Shown: in pieces, positions 1-8,290 of the stretch
How positions within the stretch are numbered: the first letter of the stretch is position 1
Layout: each line of letters starts with the position of its first letter
Assembly (NCBI GenBank): GCA_964533495.1
Contig: CAZHJU010000011.1
Location: forward strand, 1-64,000
Direction of reading: 5' to 3'
DNA: 64,000 nucleotides
Origin: Ga0077527 sp964533495
GTDB taxonomy: Bacteria; Pseudomonadota; Gammaproteobacteria; Burkholderiales; SG8-41
Position numbers and translations under genes: made by a program
The notes under the pieces: model-generated
Seen by the model: only the letters and a program-made list of their open reading frames with translations
What the model was told of the DNA's origin: nothing
Databases searched by the model: none

Positions 1-513
1 GCCGATCGCGAGCACGTAGTCGCCGACCTGCAGCGCGTCGGAATCGCCGATGCGCAGCGCCGACAGGTTCTGCGCCGGGATCTGCAGCACGGCGATGTCG
101 GTGCCGGGGTCGGTGCCGACCAGTTTCGCCGGAAAGCTGCGGCGGTCCTTCAGCGTGACGATGACCTGCTCCGCGTCCTTGATGACGTGGTTGTTGGTCA
201 GGACAAAGCCGCGCGCGGCGTCGACGATCACGCCGGAGCCGGCGGCCTGTTCCTTGCGCTGCGGCCGGTCGGGCAGGTTGAAGAAGCGGCGGAAGAAGGG
301 GTCGCGGAACAGCGGGTTGTCTTCCATCGGCGCCCGCGTGATCACCGAGATGTTGACCACGGCCGGCGTCACCTGGTTGACCAGCGGCGCCAGCGTCGGC
401 AGGCCGCGGGCCTCCGGCTGCGCCGCGGCCAGGGCGGGCAGCAGCAGGGCGAGCAGCAGCGCGGCCGCGGCCAATCCGGAATTTCTGTAAAACGACAGGA
501 TACGGTCATTCAT
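1..513 (-). CDS. Deg/HtrA-family periplasmic serine protease, N-terminal part (cut by window edge)
   Basis: An open frame reads from an ATG at 513 to the window edge, giving the first 171 residues. It begins with a hydrophobic Ala/Leu-rich signal peptide (about residues 10-32). A trypsin-like fold follows, with the catalytic His in TNNHVI and the catalytic Asp in the TDIAVLQI strand; both patterns are typical of Deg/HtrA proteases. The Ser region and PDZ domains would lie beyond the edge. The family degrades misfolded envelope proteins. I cannot tell DegP, DegQ and DegS apart from this part. The gene runs away from its neighbour with about 100 bp between them. Confidence 0.85.
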   Translation of the reverse strand, partial: MNDRILSFYRNSGLAAAALLLALLLPALAAAQPEARGLPTLAPLVNQVTPAVVNISVITRAPMEDNPLFRDPFFRRFFNLPDRPQRKEQAAGSGVIVDAARGFVLTNNHVIKDAEQVIVTLKDRRSFPAKLVGTDPGTDIAVLQIPAQNLSALRIGDSDALQVGDYVLAIG

Positions 514-619
514 GCGCGGTTTTTCCCGTGTTGTGCAGCAATCCAGATGGTTGCCGCCACGGCGGTTTTCAACCCGCGCATGATAATCCCGCCCCGCGCC
601 CGGCGGGGGTCGCGTTACG

Positions 620-2647
620 TTACTTGAGGATCTTGAACAGGTTGTTGAAGCTGTCGGTCCACAGGCGCAGGCCCGGGATGCTGTCGATGTCGTGGGCGGC
701 TTCGGTGATCTTCGGGTGTTCCAGCAGCTTCGCGTTGCGCGAGACCAGCACCCAGTCGGTGTTGGCGAGGTCGGAGCCGCTGTCGGGATCGTCGCTGACC
801 AGCACCGTGTGCAGGCCGGACTCGTCGGCGATGCGCTTGACCACCGGCGCCAGGTTGAGGAAACGGTTGGTGACGTGGAAGGCGATCACGCCGTCCTCCT
901 TCATGTTCTTCAGGTAGATGCCCATCGCCTGCTGCGTCATCAGGTGCGTCGGGATCGAGTCGCTGGAGAAGGCGTCGATCGCCAGCACGTCGTAACGCTG
1001 GGCCGGCTCCCGTTCCATGGTCAGCCGCGCGTCGCCGAGCAGGGTCTCGATCTTCGCCCGGCTCGAGCCGAGGTAGCTGAACTCGGATTTCGCGATGTCG
1101 ATGACCTGCGGGTTGATTTCATAGAAGCGGTAGACGTCGCCCGGCCGGCCGTAGACGGCCAGCGTGCCCGCGCCCAGCCCGACCACGCCGACGCGGATGT
1201 CGCGGCCGGCGTCGCGCTTGATGTCGATGATGCGGCCGATGCCGGCGGTCGGGCCGTAGTAGGTGGTCGGCTCCAGGCGCCGCGCCGGATGCAGGAACTG
1301 CTCGCCGTGCATGATCACGCCGTGCATCAGGCGGCGGACGCCGTGGATGTCGGCCTCGTCGCCGAAATCCTTGACCCGCAGCGTGCCGTAGAAATTGCGC
1401 GTCATCACCCGCGTGTCCTTGGACAGCATCTTGACGTAGAGATGGATGTGGAAGCCGGTGAAGCCGGCGGCGACCAGCGCCAGCACCGGCACCAGCGGCA
1501 TCACGCGCCGCGACAGGAAGGCCGCCAGCAGCAGCGTGCCGAAGAGGCCGAGGCCGAACTCGTAGTAGGTGTTGAACAGCTTGGGCGCGACGAAACCGAT
1601 CGCGAGGCCGCCGATCGCGCCACCCAGCGAAATCATCAGGTAATAGCCGGTCAGGTGGCGCGGCGCCGGTTTCAGCGCGGCAAGCTCGCCGTGGAAGAAC
1701 ATGCACATCACGAACAGCCCGGCGGCGAACAGCGGGATCGCCTGCTTGATGTTCATCACGCCGCCGTCGGTGTGCAGCGCCCAGGCCATCGCGCCGACGA
1801 TCACCAGCAGTGGTCCGAAGAACAGCCTGCGCTGGTACCAGTTGCGGCCCTCGAAGCAGAGCACGAAGGACAGCAGGTACAGCGTCAGCGGCAGGATCCA
1901 CAGGAAGGGCACCGAGGCCACGTCGTGGGTGATGTGGTTGGTCACCGCGATCAGCATGAAGGAGCCGAGCGCGGCGAGCGTCAGCCACAGCAGGTAATCG
2001 CCGGCGCGCGGCGCGGGGCCGTCGGCGACGGCCCTGCCGTCCGGGGTGGCGGCGTCAGCCGCGGCGGGCCGCAGGCTGAAGAAGGCCGAGGCCGCGCAGA
2101 GCAGCACGAACAGGCCGTAACCGGCGCTCCAGCCCACGGATTGCTCATGGGTCGTCACGTACGGCTCGACGACGAAGGGATAGGCGACCAGCGCCGCCAG
2201 CGAGGCGGCGTTCGACAGCGCGAACAGGCGGTAGACGTTTTTCGCCCGCGGATAGCTGCGTGCGAACCAGGCCTGCAGCAGCGGGCCGGTGGTCGACAGC
2301 AGGAAATAGGGCAGGCCGATGGTGGCGGTGAGCAGGCCGAGGATCAGCCAGGTCGGGTCCTCGTCGCCGTCGGGTTTCCAGCCGCCGCCGGCGATGATCG
2401 GCAGCGATACGAGGCTTGCGACCAGCAGCGCCACGTGCAGGATCACCTGCGGGCGCGGTTTCCGGAAACGCACCGTCCAGTCGGCGTAGGCGTAGCCGGC
2501 GAGCAGCACGATCTGGAAAAACATCAGGCAGGTGGTCCATACCGCCGCGGAGCCGCCGAACCACGGCAGGATCTGCTTCGCCATGATCGGTTGCACCAGG
2601 AACAGCAGGAACGCGCTCGCAAAGATAGTCAGCGCGTAAATCAGCAT
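620..2647 (-). CDS. Multi-pass membrane protein with C-terminal spermidine-synthase-like domain
   Basis: 675 residues. Residues 1 to about 430 hold many hydrophobic segments resembling an MFS-like integral membrane module. From about residue 470 a Rossmann methyltransferase-like fold appears, with a glycine-rich loop (GVVGLGAGTLA), an acidic strand end (YEINPQVID) and an LLGDAR then DVLAIDAFSSD pattern. This is typical of spermidine/spermine synthase-like domains. Such fused membrane proteins are common in proteobacteria but their substrate is not established, so polyamine synthesis should not be assumed. An AT-rich repeat lies directly upstream of the ATG and ends 1-2 bases from it. Confidence 0.8.
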   Translation of the reverse strand: MLIYALTIFASAFLLFLVQPIMAKQILPWFGGSAAVWTTCLMFFQIVLLAGYAYADWTVRFRKPRPQVILHVALLVASLVSLPIIAGGGWKPDGDEDPTWLILGLLTATIGLPYFLLSTTGPLLQAWFARSYPRAKNVYRLFALSNAASLAALVAYPFVVEPYVTTHEQSVGWSAGYGLFVLLCAASAFFSLRPAAADAATPDGRAVADGPAPRAGDYLLWLTLAALGSFMLIAVTNHITHDVASVPFLWILPLTLYLLSFVLCFEGRNWYQRRLFFGPLLVIVGAMAWALHTDGGVMNIKQAIPLFAAGLFVMCMFFHGELAALKPAPRHLTGYYLMISLGGAIGGLAIGFVAPKLFNTYYEFGLGLFGTLLLAAFLSRRVMPLVPVLALVAAGFTGFHIHLYVKMLSKDTRVMTRNFYGTLRVKDFGDEADIHGVRRLMHGVIMHGEQFLHPARRLEPTTYYGPTAGIGRIIDIKRDAGRDIRVGVVGLGAGTLAVYGRPGDVYRFYEINPQVIDIAKSEFSYLGSSRAKIETLLGDARLTMEREPAQRYDVLAIDAFSSDSIPTHLMTQQAMGIYLKNMKEDGVIAFHVTNRFLNLAPVVKRIADESGLHTVLVSDDPDSGSDLANTDWVLVSRNAKLLEHPKITEAAHDIDSIPGLRLWTDSFNNLFKILK

Positions 2648-2685
2648 TTATTATAACCTATTGATTTTAAACAACTATTTATTAT
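2647..2685 (+). repeat. AT-rich dispersed repeat, copy 1
   Basis: This copy includes TAACCTATTGATT, which fits the IHF consensus YAANNNNTTGATW read on the plus strand. It matches the other copies in the first half and diverges in the second. It covers the region just upstream of the minus-strand start at 2647. Confidence 0.5.
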
Positions 2686-2858
2686 TCTGGGAGTGGCGAC
2701 CCTGGCAGCGGGCGGCTTGCCGACAGACCTTCGCGGACGCCGGAAAACTGCGTTCGCACGGATCGCCGCGGCGGGGGCCGCCGCGATTGTAACCGCAGCG
2801 CGGGCAGCCCGGGGGTGTTCCGGGCGCCGCGTCACGCAAGCGTGGCAATGCCGCCGGA

Positions 2859-3815
2859 TCAGTCGGCCCTGATGTTCGACTTCTTGATGACCTCGCTCCA
2901 GCGCGCCGTTTCGGCCTTCACGTAGGCCGCGAATTCCACCGGCGAGTTGCCGACGCCCTCGGCGCCGTCGCCGGCCATGCGTTTCTGCATGTCGGCCGTT
3001 TTCAGGATGTCGACGACCTCGCGGTGGATGCGGTCGATCACCGGCCGCGGCGTGCCGGCCGGCGCGAACAGCCCGTACCACTGCGACACGTCGAAATCCG
3101 GAACGCCCGTTTCCTGCACGCTGGGTATGTCGGGCAGCGAAGGCGAACGCTGCGCGCTCGATACCGCGAGCGCGCGCAGCTTGCCGGTCTTCAGATGCGG
3201 CAGCACCGAGATGATGCTGGGGAAAGCGGCCTGGATGCGGCCCGCCAGCATGTCGACGTAGGCGCCGCCCATGCCCTTGTAGGGGACGTGGTTCATGTCG
3301 GCGCCGGTGCGCACCTTGAACAGCTCCGTCATCAGGTGAATCAGGCTGCCCTGGCCGGCCGAGGCATAGTTGATCTTGTTCGGGTTGGCTTTCGTGTAGG
3401 CGACCAGTTCCTTGACGGCTTTTGCGGGGATGCCCGGGTGCACCATCAGCACGTAGGGCTGGCGCGTGACCTGGGTGATGGTCGCGTAGTCGCGCGTCGG
3501 CACGTAGCGCGCCGGGTACAGCAGCGGGTGGATGACGAAGGTCGCGCTCGCCATCAGCAGCGTGTGGCCGTCCTTCGGCGCTTCCCGGGTCAGTTCGGCG
3601 CCGATCGCGCCGCCGCCGCCGGAGCGGTTGTCGACGACCACGGTCTGGCCGAATTTTTCGGCGAGCGGCGTGGCCACCGCGCGGGCGATGGTGTCCATGC
3701 CGCCGCCGGCCGACAGCGGCACGATCAGGCGCACCGGCTTGTCCGGGTATGCCGGCGATGCGGCCTGCGCGGTGCAGGCGAGGGTGCAGAACATCAGGGG
3801 CAGCAGTCGGTTCAT
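2859..3815 (-). CDS. Bug-family (TctC-like) extracytoplasmic solute receptor
   Basis: 318 residues with a cleavable signal peptide (about residues 1-18, ending AQAA). The mature start has the Bug signature YPDKPVRLIVPLSAGGGMD, followed by VDNRSGGGG and a long periplasmic-binding-protein fold. Bug proteins bind carboxylates or related small molecules and may feed tripartite tricarboxylate transporters, though many are orphans; no TctA/TctB gene is visible here. A good Shine-Dalgarno (GGAGGAGAA) supports the start. It lies downstream of two mmgE/prpD genes on the same strand, which suggests a receptor for the substrate of that pathway. Confidence 0.9.
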   Translation of the reverse strand: MNRLLPLMFCTLACTAQAASPAYPDKPVRLIVPLSAGGGMDTIARAVATPLAEKFGQTVVVDNRSGGGGAIGAELTREAPKDGHTLLMASATFVIHPLLYPARYVPTRDYATITQVTRQPYVLMVHPGIPAKAVKELVAYTKANPNKINYASAGQGSLIHLMTELFKVRTGADMNHVPYKGMGGAYVDMLAGRIQAAFPSIISVLPHLKTGKLRALAVSSAQRSPSLPDIPSVQETGVPDFDVSQWYGLFAPAGTPRPVIDRIHREVVDILKTADMQKRMAGDGAEGVGNSPVEFAAYVKAETARWSEVIKKSNIRAD

Positions 3816-3880
3816 CGGGTTCTCCTCCGGCGTCTTTGGCCTGTGTGTGGTCCGGTTGCGTGGTCTGCGTGCGGGGCGGA

Positions 3881-5251
3881 TCAGCCGGGCACGTCGATCG
3901 GCAGCGTCCTGCAGTCTGCCACGGTTTCCAGCGTGGCCAGTTGCGCGTGCAGCGCCGCGGCCTGCGGGTGCGGGCCGGCCATGCGCATGAACTTGGTCCG
4001 CAGTTCCTCCGCCGTCAGCGGCGAGGCCGGCGTGCCCCTGAATTCCTCGGCGAAACGCTCGAAGCGGCGGCCGTCCTTCAGTTCGATGGCGACGCGCGTC
4101 GCCCAGGCGCCGCCCTTTTCATTGTCGCCCATCTCGACGAGCTGCAGGCGCTTCGCCAGCGCGCGCACGCGCGGGTCGTTCAGCGCCGTTCCGGAAAAGG
4201 ACAGCGGATCGTCGACGTCGCAATACAGCGCGATCGCCGCGCAGAAGGGCACGCTGTACTGCGCGCCGGCGACGTCGCGCGGCTCGCGGATGTCGTGGTG
4301 GGACAGGATCTTGTGGCGGGCGTGGACGGTCAGCGCCGCGACGTCGTCGCCGCCGAAGCCGTGCTCGGCGCGCAGTTCCTGCAGCGACTGCACCGGCGTG
4401 TGCGCGGTGATGTGGCAGGCGTAGCGCTTCAGGCAGGCATGGACGATGTCGTAGTGCGTGCCGAGATCCTTCGTGAACTGCGCGGCGTCGCCGTCGCGGG
4501 CATAGGCCTCGAGGTAGCCGTATTTGCCTTCGAGCACCGTATCCGGGCCCTCGTAACCGTCGCGCGCGAGCAGCGCGGCGACGACGCCGGCTTCGGCGGC
4601 GCGGCCCATGTGCAGGCGTTTTACCATTGCGCCGTTGCCGGCCCTGGCGAAGGCGAGCAGGCCGCCGCCGAGCGAGCCGGCGATGCCCAGCGCCTGCGTC
4701 AGTTGTTCCGCATTCAGTCCCAGCAGCCGTCCGGCGACGACGGCCGAGCCGAAGGGGCCGTTGGTGCCCGGGGCATGGAAGCCCAGCGATTCGGTGGTCT
4801 GTTTCGCCGCGAGGCCGATGCGGAACATCACCTCCGCGCCGGCGACGAAGGCGGTCAGCAGCGCCTTGCCGTCCGCCCCCTGCGCCTCGCCGGCGGCGAG
4901 CGCCGAAGGCAGCAGGATCGCGCCGGGATGCACGCCGGCGCTCGGCTTGCGCAGGCCGTCGAGTTCGAAGGCGTGCGCAGCGACGCCGTTGGCCAGCGCT
5001 GCGGCCGGCGCGGCGACCTGCAGCGCGGTGCCGATGACGCGACTTGGTCCATTGCCGCCGCAGTTTTTCGCATGCCCGGCGACGATTTTGCTCCACGGCA
5101 GGCGTGCGCCGAACAGCGCGGCGCCGGCGGTGTCGACGATGCACTGGCGCGCGCGTTCGCGCGCCGCGTCCGGGATGTCCTCGTAACGCAGACCGGCGGT
5201 CCAGGCCGCCAGCGTGCGTGCCGCCGTCTGTGCCTTATCCGCCGCGCCCAT
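3881..5251 (-). CDS. MmgE/PrpD family protein (paralogue A)
   Basis: 456 residues from the ATG at 5251, which lies 5 bp after the stop of the upstream mmgE/prpD gene, so the two are probably co-transcribed. The N-terminus has the family pattern LRYEDIPDAARERARQ then VDTAGAALFGA. The mid-section has ALANGVAAHAFELDG (in place of the usual ELDD) and NGAMVKRLHMGRAAEAG. The family includes 2-methylcitrate dehydratase PrpD and cis-aconitate decarboxylase; the substrate cannot be read from sequence. A longer open frame continues upstream to 6697 but only overlaps the neighbouring gene in another frame, so I do not use it. Confidence 0.85.
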   Translation of the reverse strand: MGAADKAQTAARTLAAWTAGLRYEDIPDAARERARQCIVDTAGAALFGARLPWSKIVAGHAKNCGGNGPSRVIGTALQVAAPAAALANGVAAHAFELDGLRKPSAGVHPGAILLPSALAAGEAQGADGKALLTAFVAGAEVMFRIGLAAKQTTESLGFHAPGTNGPFGSAVVAGRLLGLNAEQLTQALGIAGSLGGGLLAFARAGNGAMVKRLHMGRAAEAGVVAALLARDGYEGPDTVLEGKYGYLEAYARDGDAAQFTKDLGTHYDIVHACLKRYACHITAHTPVQSLQELRAEHGFGGDDVAALTVHARHKILSHHDIREPRDVAGAQYSVPFCAAIALYCDVDDPLSFSGTALNDPRVRALAKRLQLVEMGDNEKGGAWATRVAIELKDGRRFERFAEEFRGTPASPLTAEELRTKFMRMAGPHPQAAALHAQLATLETVADCRTLPIDVPG

Positions 5252-5256
5252 CGCGT

Positions 5257-6654
5257 CTACGCCGACAGCAGTTTCGACAGCACCGTGGCGTCGGGCAGCT
5301 TCTCGATGCCCATCACCGCGTCGCGCAGTTCCTCGACTCGCGCCTTCGGCAGCGCCTTCGATGCCAGTTTCTCGAATTTCTCGATGATCTCGGCGTCCGA
5401 GGCGAAATGCTTCTCGCTGCCGCGTGCCGCCTCGACGGTGCGCTTCATGATGGTGCCGTCGTTGAGATGTAGTTCGACATGCACCTTGTGCCGCAGCTTG
5501 GCGCCGAGCGCGGTGATCGCCGGATCGTGGATGACCTCGACCTTCTTCGACAGCGCGATGCGCTGCGGGTCGGCGACCATCGCTTCGGTGAACTGGTCGA
5601 CGAAGCAGTCGTTCTCGATCAGCCAGGCGGCGATGCAGTACGGCATGTTCAGTTGTGCCGAGGTCAGGCCCTGCGGCTCGTACGGCCAGCCGACGTGGTG
5701 CACCGTGACTTCGGAGCCGTGGACGACGACTTTCTTGACGTCGCTGTGCGTGAAGGGGCGCTCCCTGCGCATGTCGCGCAGCGCGTCGAGCGTGGTGTGG
5801 TTGGTGCCGACGCAGGCGTAGAACTTCAGCGCGATGCCCATGGTCTGCCACACTTCGCCGAAGCCGGCGGTGAGTTCCGCGAGGTTGAACTTGTCGGTGG
5901 ACTGCGACAGCGTCGTGCAGAAGCCGCCGTATTCGCTTTCCAGCACGTTCAGGATGCCGGTGAAGCCGGCTTCGGCGAGCAGCGCGCCATAGAGGCCGCT
6001 TTGCGAGGAGCGGCCGGCGTGCATGCGCTTGACCATCGCGCCGAACTGCGCCGCCATCAGGCCCGCAGCCTGGGTGCCGGCGATGCCCAGCGCGTGCACG
6101 GTTTTGTCGGTGTCGAGTTTCAGTCCGCGCGCGGCGCCCGCGGCGGCGGAGAACACGCCCAGCGTCGCGCCCGAGTGCCAGCCCGAGGCGATGTGCGAGG
6201 GACCCATGCAGAGGCCGACGCGCGGGCCGATCTCGTAGCCGGCGACCGCGGAGGTCAGAAACTCCTTGCCGCTCATGCCCGGCTTCATTTCGGTGACCGC
6301 GATCAGCGCCGGCAGCACCACGGCGCCGACGTGCAGCACGCCGGCGCGGTGCACGTCGTCGAGTTCGAAGCCCTGCACCTGCGTGCCGTTGACCAGCGCG
6401 GCATGCGGCGCCGAGAGTTTTTTGTTGGTGCCCCAGACGCTGCACTGGCGCGTCGCGTCGATGCTTTCCAGCTTGTCCTGCAGGATGCGGCTCCATTCGA
6501 GATCCGCGCCATAGAGCGCGCAGCCCAGCGAGTCGAGCATCAGCAGCTTGTTGCGGTGGCGCACTTCCTCCGGAATTTTGTCGTAGGTCAGCCCGGAGAC
6601 GAACTGCGCGATGCCGCGGGTATGGGGATTGTCGCTGGTCGATTGCTTGGCCAT
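5257..6654 (-). CDS. MmgE/PrpD family protein (paralogue B)
   Basis: 465 residues. Family features are LTYDKIPEEVRHRNKLLMLDSLG, LVNGTQVQGFELDDVHRAG and GAMVKRMHAGRSSQSGLYG, the last being the Lys/His-rich substrate loop of the family. Expected to dehydrate, isomerise or decarboxylate a hydroxy- or unsaturated polycarboxylate, but the substrate is unknown. It sits between two further mmgE/prpD genes on the same strand. An AT-rich repeat copy lies about 20 bp upstream of its start. Confidence 0.85.
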   Translation of the reverse strand: MAKQSTSDNPHTRGIAQFVSGLTYDKIPEEVRHRNKLLMLDSLGCALYGADLEWSRILQDKLESIDATRQCSVWGTNKKLSAPHAALVNGTQVQGFELDDVHRAGVLHVGAVVLPALIAVTEMKPGMSGKEFLTSAVAGYEIGPRVGLCMGPSHIASGWHSGATLGVFSAAAGAARGLKLDTDKTVHALGIAGTQAAGLMAAQFGAMVKRMHAGRSSQSGLYGALLAEAGFTGILNVLESEYGGFCTTLSQSTDKFNLAELTAGFGEVWQTMGIALKFYACVGTNHTTLDALRDMRRERPFTHSDVKKVVVHGSEVTVHHVGWPYEPQGLTSAQLNMPYCIAAWLIENDCFVDQFTEAMVADPQRIALSKKVEVIHDPAITALGAKLRHKVHVELHLNDGTIMKRTVEAARGSEKHFASDAEIIEKFEKLASKALPKARVEELRDAVMGIEKLPDATVLSKLLSA

Positions 6655-6674
6655 GGTGGCGTTTTCCTCGGGTA

Positions 6675-6709
6675 TTTAAAAATATCAATAAAATCAAATA
6701 TTTATAACA
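6675..6709 (-). repeat. AT-rich dispersed repeat, copy 2 (near-consensus)
   Basis: On the minus strand this reads TTATAAATATTTGATTTTA followed by TTGATATTTTTAAA, among the best matches to the consensus. It contains an exact YAANNNNTTGATW core and lies between the stop of one mmgE/prpD gene and the start of the next. Confidence 0.7.
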
Positions 6710-6716
6710 TATGCGG

Positions 6717-8138
6717 TCATTGCGGCAGTTTCACTGCGGCGCCGACGATATTCGCCAGTTCGCCGACATCGGCGAGCTGCTCGCAGCGGTCGACGGTCGC
6801 AATGATGCGTTCGGCATCGGCTTCGGCCATGCACGGCGCGACGACGTTGCGGAACTTGTGTACGACCTCCTCCGGCGCCAGCGGATTCTCCGGGCTGCCG
6901 CGGCGGTGCAGCGCCAGCTTTTCATGGGCCTTGCCGTCGCGGGTGGTGATTCTGACACGGGAAGCGTGGCGGAAGGGCGCGCCCATCTTCTCGATTTCGG
7001 GATCGACGGTCGCCGTGATGCGCTTGATGAAATCGAGGATATGCGGATCGGCGAGCCGCGTCTCGCGGAACTGCTCGGTGAAGGCCGCGCCGTCGAGAGC
7101 GATCACCGCCATGCCGTAATAGAGGTTCATCTGCGCCGCGGTGACGCCCTGCGCCTTGTATTCCCAGGCACAGTGCACATGGGTCATCGGCGACAGGCCC
7201 GCCTCGACCTTCGCGATGTCGGCGGCTTTGAGCTTGTGTTCCCGCATCAGCTCCGACAGCGCATCGAGCGCGCTGTGGATGCTGGTCACGCTGGCATGCG
7301 GCTTGTAGCCGACGTTCAGCGTTTCCCAGGTTTTGCCGATGCCGTCGGTGAGGCGCGATGGATTGGGTTTGTCGGCGTAGGTGGCGAGATAGCCGCCGTA
7401 AGGCGCTTCCAGCGCATCGAGGATGCCGGTGAAATCGCGCGCGGCGAGCTGCGCCGCGTAGACGCCGCTCTGCGCGGCGCGGCCGCTGTGGAAGCGCTTG
7501 ACCATCGCGCCTTCCTGCGCCGCCATCAGGCCACCGGCCTGCGAGCCGGCCATGCCCAGTGCGTGCTGGAACTGCGTCGCGTCGAGATCGAGCATCCGCG
7601 CCGCGGTGGCGGCGGCGACGAAGGCGCCCGAGGTGCCTTGCGGATGGAAGCCACGGAAAAACAGGCTCATCGTCGCGGCGTTGCCGACGCGGTGGCCGAT
7701 CTCGTAGCCGGCGACCATCGCGGTCAGCAGGTCCTTGCCCGACACCTTGCCGCTTTTTTGCGATTTGGCCTCGGCCAGGTTCAGTGCCACCGGCGTCGCG
7801 ATCGAGCCGGCGTGGACGATGGATTCCTTGTGGATGTCGTCGAGCTCGAAGGCGTGGCCGGAAGTGCCGTTGACCAGCGCGGCCAGCGCGGGCGAAGTCT
7901 TGCGGCCGAGCCCGATCAGCGTCGCGACCGGTTGCGCACCTTCGGCGTCGGCGAGTTCGGCGACCTTGCGCGTCCACGGCAGCGTCGCGCCGTAAAGGCA
8001 GCAGCCGAGGCTGTCGAGCAGCGAGAGCTTGATGCGCGCGATGACCTCGGCGGGAATGTCTTCATAACGCAACGCCGCGCCGAAACGGGCGAGGTCGCGG
8101 GTGGCGTCGGGGAGCAGGGGCGGTTTGTTCGAGGACAA
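6717..8138 (-). CDS. MmgE/PrpD family protein (paralogue C)
   Basis: 473 residues from a TTG at 8138 that is preceded by AGGAAA at good spacing; a TTG at 8168 is the alternative (483 residues). No in-frame ATG precedes the conserved region. Family patterns: LRYEDIPAEVIARIKLSLLDSLG, LVNGTSGHAFELDDIHKES and GAMVKRFHSGRAAQSG. It is closer in pattern to paralogue B than to A. First gene of a three-gene mmgE/prpD run ending with the Bug receptor gene, all on the minus strand. Confidence 0.82.
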   Translation of the reverse strand: MSSNKPPLLPDATRDLARFGAALRYEDIPAEVIARIKLSLLDSLGCCLYGATLPWTRKVAELADAEGAQPVATLIGLGRKTSPALAALVNGTSGHAFELDDIHKESIVHAGSIATPVALNLAEAKSQKSGKVSGKDLLTAMVAGYEIGHRVGNAATMSLFFRGFHPQGTSGAFVAAATAARMLDLDATQFQHALGMAGSQAGGLMAAQEGAMVKRFHSGRAAQSGVYAAQLAARDFTGILDALEAPYGGYLATYADKPNPSRLTDGIGKTWETLNVGYKPHASVTSIHSALDALSELMREHKLKAADIAKVEAGLSPMTHVHCAWEYKAQGVTAAQMNLYYGMAVIALDGAAFTEQFRETRLADPHILDFIKRITATVDPEIEKMGAPFRHASRVRITTRDGKAHEKLALHRRGSPENPLAPEEVVHKFRNVVAPCMAEADAERIIATVDRCEQLADVGELANIVGAAVKLPQ

Positions 8139-8171
8139 TTTGATTTTTCCTGGCCTGTAGTCAATCAAAAA

Positions 8172-8257
8172 CCGTCATGCCGGCGAAAGCCGGCATCCAG
8201 GGGGGCGTGCCGGCGCCTTCTGGATTCCGGCTCGCGCTGCGCTTGGCCGGAATGACG
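8172..8257. repeat. Two-armed palindromic intergenic repeat (REP-like), copy 1
   Basis: The left arm is GTCATGCCGGCGAAAGCCGG followed by CATCCAG. The right arm begins CTGGATTCCGGCTCGCG and ends GGCCGGAATGACG. Each arm can fold, and the arms are inverted relative to each other. Related pairs occur near 19061 and 43441. Confidence 0.7.
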
Positions 8258-8290
8258 ATGTTGTTTGTTTGGTCTGGACGACACGGGCGC

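Noticed and set aside
692..2656. Long plus-strand frame of 654 codons opposite the spermidine-synthase-like gene
   Set aside because: Arg/His/Gln/Gly-rich antisense product with no recognisable domain; it is the usual antisense shadow in GC-rich DNA. The same applies to the large antisense frames opposite selB (15759-18365), clpA (26234-28414), dxs (35406-37148), argG (44101-46320) and ileS (60212-62983).
3881..6697. Apparent 938-residue fusion of two MmgE/PrpD genes
   Set aside because: Only the part up to 5251 has family motifs in this frame; the upstream part overlaps another MmgE/PrpD gene in a different frame. An ATG at 5251 gives a normal-length protein.
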